From Forficula auricularia (taxonomy: Eukaryota > Arthropoda > Insecta > Dermaptera > Forficulidae): a stretch of DNA of 64,000 nucleotides. The notes beneath the pieces are model-generated. The model did not search any database. It was given only the letters and a program-made list of their open reading frames with translations, and had not been told where the DNA came from. Position 1 is the first letter of the stretch, and every line of letters begins with the position of its first letter. The position numbers and the translations under genes were made by a program. Of this stretch, positions 59,091-64,000 are shown in pieces. The DNA is taken from assembly GCA_024734495.1 (NCBI GenBank), contig JALMQS010000828.1, positions 1,537,101-1,601,100 of the forward strand. Reading direction: 5' to 3'.

Positions 59091-60866
59091 ATTAGAATTT
59101 GAGTCCATTGTCCGATTTAGACTAAATTTTGCATAGTTTAGCCTTTGAGGCCTTAGGGAACTATCAATGCACAAATCAGCTTTCTAAAATGGCCGGACTG
59201 TTACAATTGTGAAAAATCTGCATCAACTTTTATTATCTTTAACAGTCTTATTGCGATGTATCTTAATGTTGCGAATAATCATAAAAAATATCATTCTTTT
59301 ATCAAACGGATATAATTTTAGGGCTTTAAAATTAACTTTATTGTAAAGATTTTAAAACAAGAACTATTAAAACTTATACTTCTGTAATTCTTAGAAAACA
59401 TCAAGTTCATGTCCTAATACAGAAAAAACATTAACATTTCCTGAAACTATTGATGATTATTCTGAAATAATAAGTCTTATACTAGAAATATATCATTTCA
59501 GAATCATCAATATTTAAAAAGATCATTTTAAGAGTCGTCCTCCTTGAACACTTTTTAGTTATTAAGGGGCGAGGGGGCAATGTTATGTATTAGGTTATTT
59601 GTATTGATTAATTCCATAGGTATTTATTTTGTATGTATTGTATTATATGTATGTTGTATGAATGTTCAATGTTCATGTTCATAATAAATGGATATTTATT
59701 TTATGTTATTTTCATGAAATAATATGAATCTCAGATAATTTTTTGACCCCACTCATTAGTTACAAACGTTCAAGAACTCTCCATTTAGTGTGTTAATTTT
59801 TTGATTTTTTGCATTTTTTTTCCACGTAAAGTTCAACGACGAGAAATAGAATCAGTTGTTGGTTTTGAGCTAACATTTTGGTATCAGAGGGAATTATTAA
59901 TGTTCTTAAATTATTGAAGATATCGCATTTCAGCAAGCTCACAGAAAAAATGTCCCAAACATTTCTAACTATAAGTAAAAAATTGATTTTTTTTTATTGG
60001 ATCATCTTCAGAAATATAAAACATAAAGGTAGTGTTTTACAATTTCTCATATAAATCTAAGGACTAGCTAGCCCGCCTTAGAAGAAGGAAATCTCAAAAA
60101 AAAAACAATTAATGAGTTATTTTTGACCGATAACCTGATACTTTCTCAAAATCTTCATTTACAATTACATTCGCATTATAGCGAATAGTCCGAAATATAT
60201 TGAGTTTTTATAAATTTATGTTTGTTTTTTTAACTGAGAAACCACACAAAAATGTTTTAAATCTTTTTAATTGAAAATTTTTCCTTATTTTTTGACAATA
60301 GCATTGGCTAAAACAAAATTACTGTATACCCTTATGAGATATATAGCCGTTGCAATTCTAATATATAGAGAGGGTCATTTTTCAACTAAGATACTCTCTG
60401 TCAATTTACGGTAATTGGCTTCGTCCAATTGAAAAGAATCCAGACAAGTTAATTATATAAATATAAACATGGAATAAATTGACTAAGGACTCGGTCTCCT
60501 TTAACGTGATCGTGATGAGGACCTTTGTTCAACTTTAATGAATCGATTCAATTAGAAGACCTGTTGAAAAAAAGCAATGCCATGTAAAAGTAGCTCTACT
60601 CGTTAAATTAAATTCCTTTTGTTTTCTGAGTGCTTTTCATTTTCATTTATTTTGTTCTTTTTATTTTCATTTGGTATTAAAGGGAATTTATTTTTAAAAA
60701 TAAACGGTTATATGAATCGTTTTGTTTTAAAGTAGAAAACACATGAATGAATATGCTATTAAAAACGAGTCCGCCTGGAAGTTAGACAACCGAAAAGACA
60801 CAGCTGAGGAGAAATAAACATAATATAGGCAATATTCAATTATTGGAATTTAATTTATTAAATATA
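59091..60866. other. AT-rich intron-like sequence
   Basis: A fragment resembling family B (AGTCCGAAATATATTGAG) lies at 60187. Otherwise no feature. Confidence 0.45.
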
Positions 60867-62278
60867 GGGAACATTCAATTATTGAAAAAATATTATTATG
60901 TTAAATATAGGAAATATTTAATTATTGGAAATCTATTATGTAAAATAGGGATCTGTAGGTCTTAAAATTTTCCTCCATAGTGTCACATATTCTGAATAAT
61001 AATGAAAAGCGATTTAACTTGTTCTTGCCTTAGAATAAAAGGGTATGAGGAGTTAATAGAAACGTGTTTAAATAAACTGCAACGGATCGTTGCTAAACTT
61101 TATCCAAATTCATTTGAAATATTAATATGTTTGTTCCTTTATTATTAATCAGATATCACTTGCAATTTGTAGTTCATATTGACATTAATTCAAAAATAAT
61201 TCTCATTTAAGAGTCGAGGAATAACCATTCCACATACTGGATTTTTGACATTTCGGTTATTATTGCAACCATTGCTGAAGACATAGAGGAATCGACCTAA
61301 AATCAAAAATAGCCATCGATTCTCATCTAATACTTGAGGAATAACAATTCTACATTAGGTTTTTGACGTTTCGATTATTATTGGTAACCATTGCTGAAGA
61401 CATGGAGGAATCGACTTAAAATCAAAAATAACGATCGATTCTCATCTAATACTAGAGGAATAACCTTATTGCATTCAATTTTTGATGTTTTGACCATTAA
61501 TGGCAACCTCTATTGAAAACGTGGAAGAATCGACTTAAAATCAAAAAGACTAAATTTTTTATGGCAAACAACTCAAACTTGAGTTGAATTATTGAAAAAA
61601 TATTATTATGTTAAATATAGGAAATATTTAATTATTGGAAATCTATTATGTAAAATAGGGATCTGTAGGTCTTAAAATTTTCCTCCATAGTGTCACATAT
61701 TCTGAATAATAATGAAAAGCGATTTAACTTGTTCTTGCCTTAGAATAAAAGGGTATGAGGAGTTAATAGAACGTGTTCGTAAATAAACTGCAACGGATCG
61801 CCTTATTCAAATTCATTTGAAATATTAATATGTTTGTTCCTTTATTGATTCCAGATATCATGCTTGCAATTTGTAGTTCATATTGACATTAATTCAAAAA
61901 TAATTCTCATTTAAGAGTCGAGGAACAACTATCTCCATCATTGATTTTTTATATTCGGTTATTATTTAGTAATCATTGCTCGAAGACATAGAGACGATTC
62001 AAAATCAAAAATAGCCATCGATTCTCATCTACTACCTGAGGAACTCTACATTGTGTTTTTGACGTTTCGATTATTATTGGTGAACCATTGCTGAAACATG
62101 GAGGAATCGACCTAAAATCAAAAATAACGATCGATTTCATCTAATACTAGAGAATAACCTTATTGAATTCCATTTTTGATGTTTTGACTATTAATGGAAA
62201 CCTCTACTGAAAATGTAGAAGAATCGACTTAAAAATCAAAAAGACTAAATTCTTTTATGGTAAACAACTCAAGCTTGA
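60867..62278 (+). repeat. Two direct copies of a roughly 700 bp repeat
   Basis: Copy 1 (60867-61586) and copy 2 (61587-62278) share TTATTGAAAAAATATTATTA, GGGATCTGTAGGTCTTAAAA, AACTGCAACGGATCG and three internal 120 bp sub-repeats, each with GACGTTTCGATTATTATTGG, CATTGCTGAAGACATGGAGG and a TCGACTTAAAATCAAAAA string. Copy 2 has many small deletions. Confidence 0.85.
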
Positions 62279-62782
62279 GTTGTTTGCCATAAAAGAATTT
62301 AGTCTTTTGATTTTAAGTCGATTCTTCTACGATTTTCAGTAGAGGTTTCCATTAATAGTCAAAACATCAAAAATGGAATTCAATAAGGTTATTCCTCTAG
62401 TATTAGATAAGAATCGATCGTTATTTTTGATTTTAAGTCGTTTCCTCCATGTCTTCAGCAATGGTTACCAATAATAATCGAAACGTCAAAAACCTAATGT
62501 AGAATTGTTATTCCTCAAGTATTAGATGAGAATCGATGGCTATTTTTGATTTTAAGTCGATTCCTCTATGTCTTCAGCAATGGTTACCAATAAAAACCGA
62601 AACGTCAAAAATCCAATGTAGAATGGTTATTCCTCGACTCTTAAAATGAGAATTATTTTTGAATTAATTTCAATATGAACTACAAATTGCAAGTGATATC
62701 TGATTAATAATAAAGGAACAAACATATTAATATTTCAAATGAATTTGATAAAGTTTAGCAACGATCCGTTGCAGTTTATTTT
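61770..62782. repeat. 1 kb palindrome centred at AAGCTT (62271-62276)
   Basis: The second half of copy 2 (61770-62273) is followed immediately by its inverted copy (62274-62782) with almost no spacer (CAACTCAAGCTTGAGTTG at the centre). The inverted arm resembles copy 1 more closely than copy 2 in several places. The outer end, AAACTGCAACGGATCG, also occurs at 37240. Confidence 0.85.
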
Positions 62783-62842
62783 TTTGGCATTGTCAAAGGA
62801 GACAGGAAGTAATTATGATTTGAACTACTTTCATTGACTTTT

Positions 62843-62895
62843 TGTTACCCTGAAGAAGGAGAGAATAAATCTCCGAAACGTCGGTTTAACAAATA
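62843..62895 (+). ncRNA. Hammerhead-like motif, family A variant with compensating changes
   Basis: UUUGUUACC, CUGAAGA, A, GGAGA-loop-UCUCC, GAAA, CGUC, GGUUUAACAAA. Stem II has changed from GGAGG/CCUCC to GGAGA/UCUCC, keeping the pair, and stem I has a different sequence but still pairs (UUUGUU with AACAAA and ACC with GGU around a UU bulge). The surrounding unit (about 62815-63000, minus orientation) ends in GACGGACTGGTATAAAT, like the family A elements. Confidence 0.5.
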
Positions 62896-63669
62896 AATGT
62901 AAAATAATAAAACCTCTATAGTCTTATTTTTTTACAACCACCGTGGACTGCTTTCATCAACATCCAATTGCATATTTATACCAGTCCGTCTCCTAAAGAA
63001 AAACTCTATAAATTTATCTTTAGTCATTAGTTAGTATATAAATATATATATGATATGAAGAGGCAATTTAAATTTAATTTAAATTATATGACGGAAACTT
63101 ATAGCTTACTAGTGACTCTTTTATGGGGAAAATAATTAAAATAATTAAATCATTTTTTATAAAAGCAGGGGATACATAAGTTTTGGAATAAATTTTGGAA
63201 ACTATTAGTTTAAACTTAAATAATAAGAAAATAAATAATAGGGTGGTGATGCAAATCATAGTTCAATATGAACAAGGGTTCTATAGGTTTAGTTGAAACT
63301 AATTTTCCATAGTCATATAATGCAAATTATTTTTAGAAAGTGCAACTTCAAAAAAATTAAAATATCAAAGAATGCAATTTACTAAAAATCAGTGGTATTT
63401 ACTTTGAAGATACTCCAAAACCTGTAGATTTAAAAAGTGAATGTAAATTATTTATAAGACATAGTAGTTTGTTCTTTCAGTACAGAATTTATGACTCCCT
63501 TAAGAATAAATTTCAATATATCATGTCAAGAGGCATGTTTGAAGTAGCTATTTTACGACGCCTCAAGGGAAACGGATCGGAGGATGAGAAGATCGACAAA
63601 AAGGGGTCAGATTTGAGAGGTTCTAATTCGGTACTGATAAATGGGATCGGATGCGATTTGGACACTGAC

Positions 63670-63838
63670 CCTGATCCTTCCTGGGAGAAGTGCTGCGTGA
63701 TGCACACTGAGGGAGCTGGTCGATTGGTTGGTGTCCAGGTCAGAGCTGGTCGAAGCTGCTTCCGCCGTGAAAACGGAATCGTGGGAGACACTTAAGCCCT
63801 GACAGGAGCTCACTGGACCCGTCAAAGAACTACCGCCC
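63670..63838 (-). CDS. Candidate internal exon, Ser/Thr-rich protein (minus-strand gene)
   Basis: I do not recognise the gene. On the minus strand a T-rich tract ending TTGTTATCCAG is followed by a 169 bp GC-richer block that stays open (56 full codons) and meets a usable donor, AGG|GTCAGT. The frame contains GLSVSHDSVFTAEA, then a Ser/Thr-rich run and ends ALLPGRIR; this looks like a disordered, phosphorylatable segment. The first base completes a codon begun in the previous exon and the exon ends in phase 0, which matches the phase-0 start of the exon at 45059-45235 (reading GRIR then AELATAV). The string SHDSVF recalls a motif I remember from CRACD/KIAA1211-type actin regulators, but one short motif is not an assignment. 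The plus strand is also open here (frame from the acceptor at 63480 to a stop at 63795), so strand is not certain. Confidence 0.45.
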
Positions 63839-64000
63839 CTGGATAACAACAAAAACACAAGGATTAGTCAGAGATATCAAAATTAATGCATAACCAATCA
63901 AGCTTTTTGTTTGCATGTCGATTTCTTAGTAAGAGGGTAATTTATTATAAAAAATAAATACAATTTTCTGCTTAATAAATATTAGCATTGGCTGTGAGAA

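Noticed and set aside
63469..63795. 108-codon plus ORF as the main reading of the 63.5 kb block
   Set aside because: Kept only as an alternative: the minus frame has a better-supported phase link to the 45 kb exon, although the plus acceptor is good.

Overview
The window is AT-rich (roughly 70% A+T by eye), intron-bearing eukaryotic DNA that is dominated by mobile elements. The hAT, Harbinger-type, mariner-like and non-LTR remains, the Helitron-like ends, short foldback elements and an ACCGACTTC-type dispersed repeat all point to an arthropod, most likely an insect; I cannot name the species. There are no operons, tRNA or rRNA genes, CRISPR arrays or prokaryotic genes. Nearly all long open frames are repeat-derived or chance.

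The only non-repeat coding signal is a set of short, unusually GC-rich blocks. On the minus strand, exon-like blocks lie at about 63.67-63.84, 56.30-56.37 (with an ATG), 45.06-45.24 and 13.12-13.39 kb. The 45 kb block has an excellent acceptor and a good donor. The 63.8 and 56.3 kb blocks both end in phase 0 and the 45 kb block starts in phase 0, so they could be alternative upstream exons of one long-intron gene for a Ser/Pro/Gly-rich, probably disordered protein that I do not recognise. A separate splice-bounded 92 bp block lies on the plus strand at 36.85-36.94 kb, and plus-strand readings of the 56.3 and 63.5 kb blocks are phase-compatible with it, so strand assignment there is contested. 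Most of the window therefore reads as intron packed with repeats.

Repeat layout: family-B foldback fragment (1.35 kb); family-F monomer (4.3); head-to-head dimers at 6.6, 8.0, 16.6, 18.8, 30.1, 45.3, 48.7, 54.2 and 54.5 kb, eight of them between 12-15 bp (or near-identical) direct repeats; ACCGACTTC elements (8.7, 24.1, 26.6); a Harbinger-like element (16.7); Helitron-like ends (18.1, 18.4); a hAT element nested in a LINE (22.2-24.1); mariner-like 5' end (27.3); tandem array (32.1-33.4); TIR elements (35.1, 49.7, 52.4, 52.8); minisatellite (39.3); a second LINE 3' end (41.8); a restriction-like-endonuclease LINE relic (43.4-44.0); and a direct plus inverted repeat complex (60.9-62.8).

The most interesting system is the foldback retroelements. 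Several families with unrelated primary sequence carry the same layout: a CUGANGA box, a small hairpin, then GAAA followed by a short usually self-complementary string (CGU, GCU, UAUAU), bracketed by flanks that pair with each other. This is the plan of a minimal, dimer-forming hammerhead ribozyme like those described in Penelope-like retroelements, with one consistent extra nucleotide between the first box and stem II.
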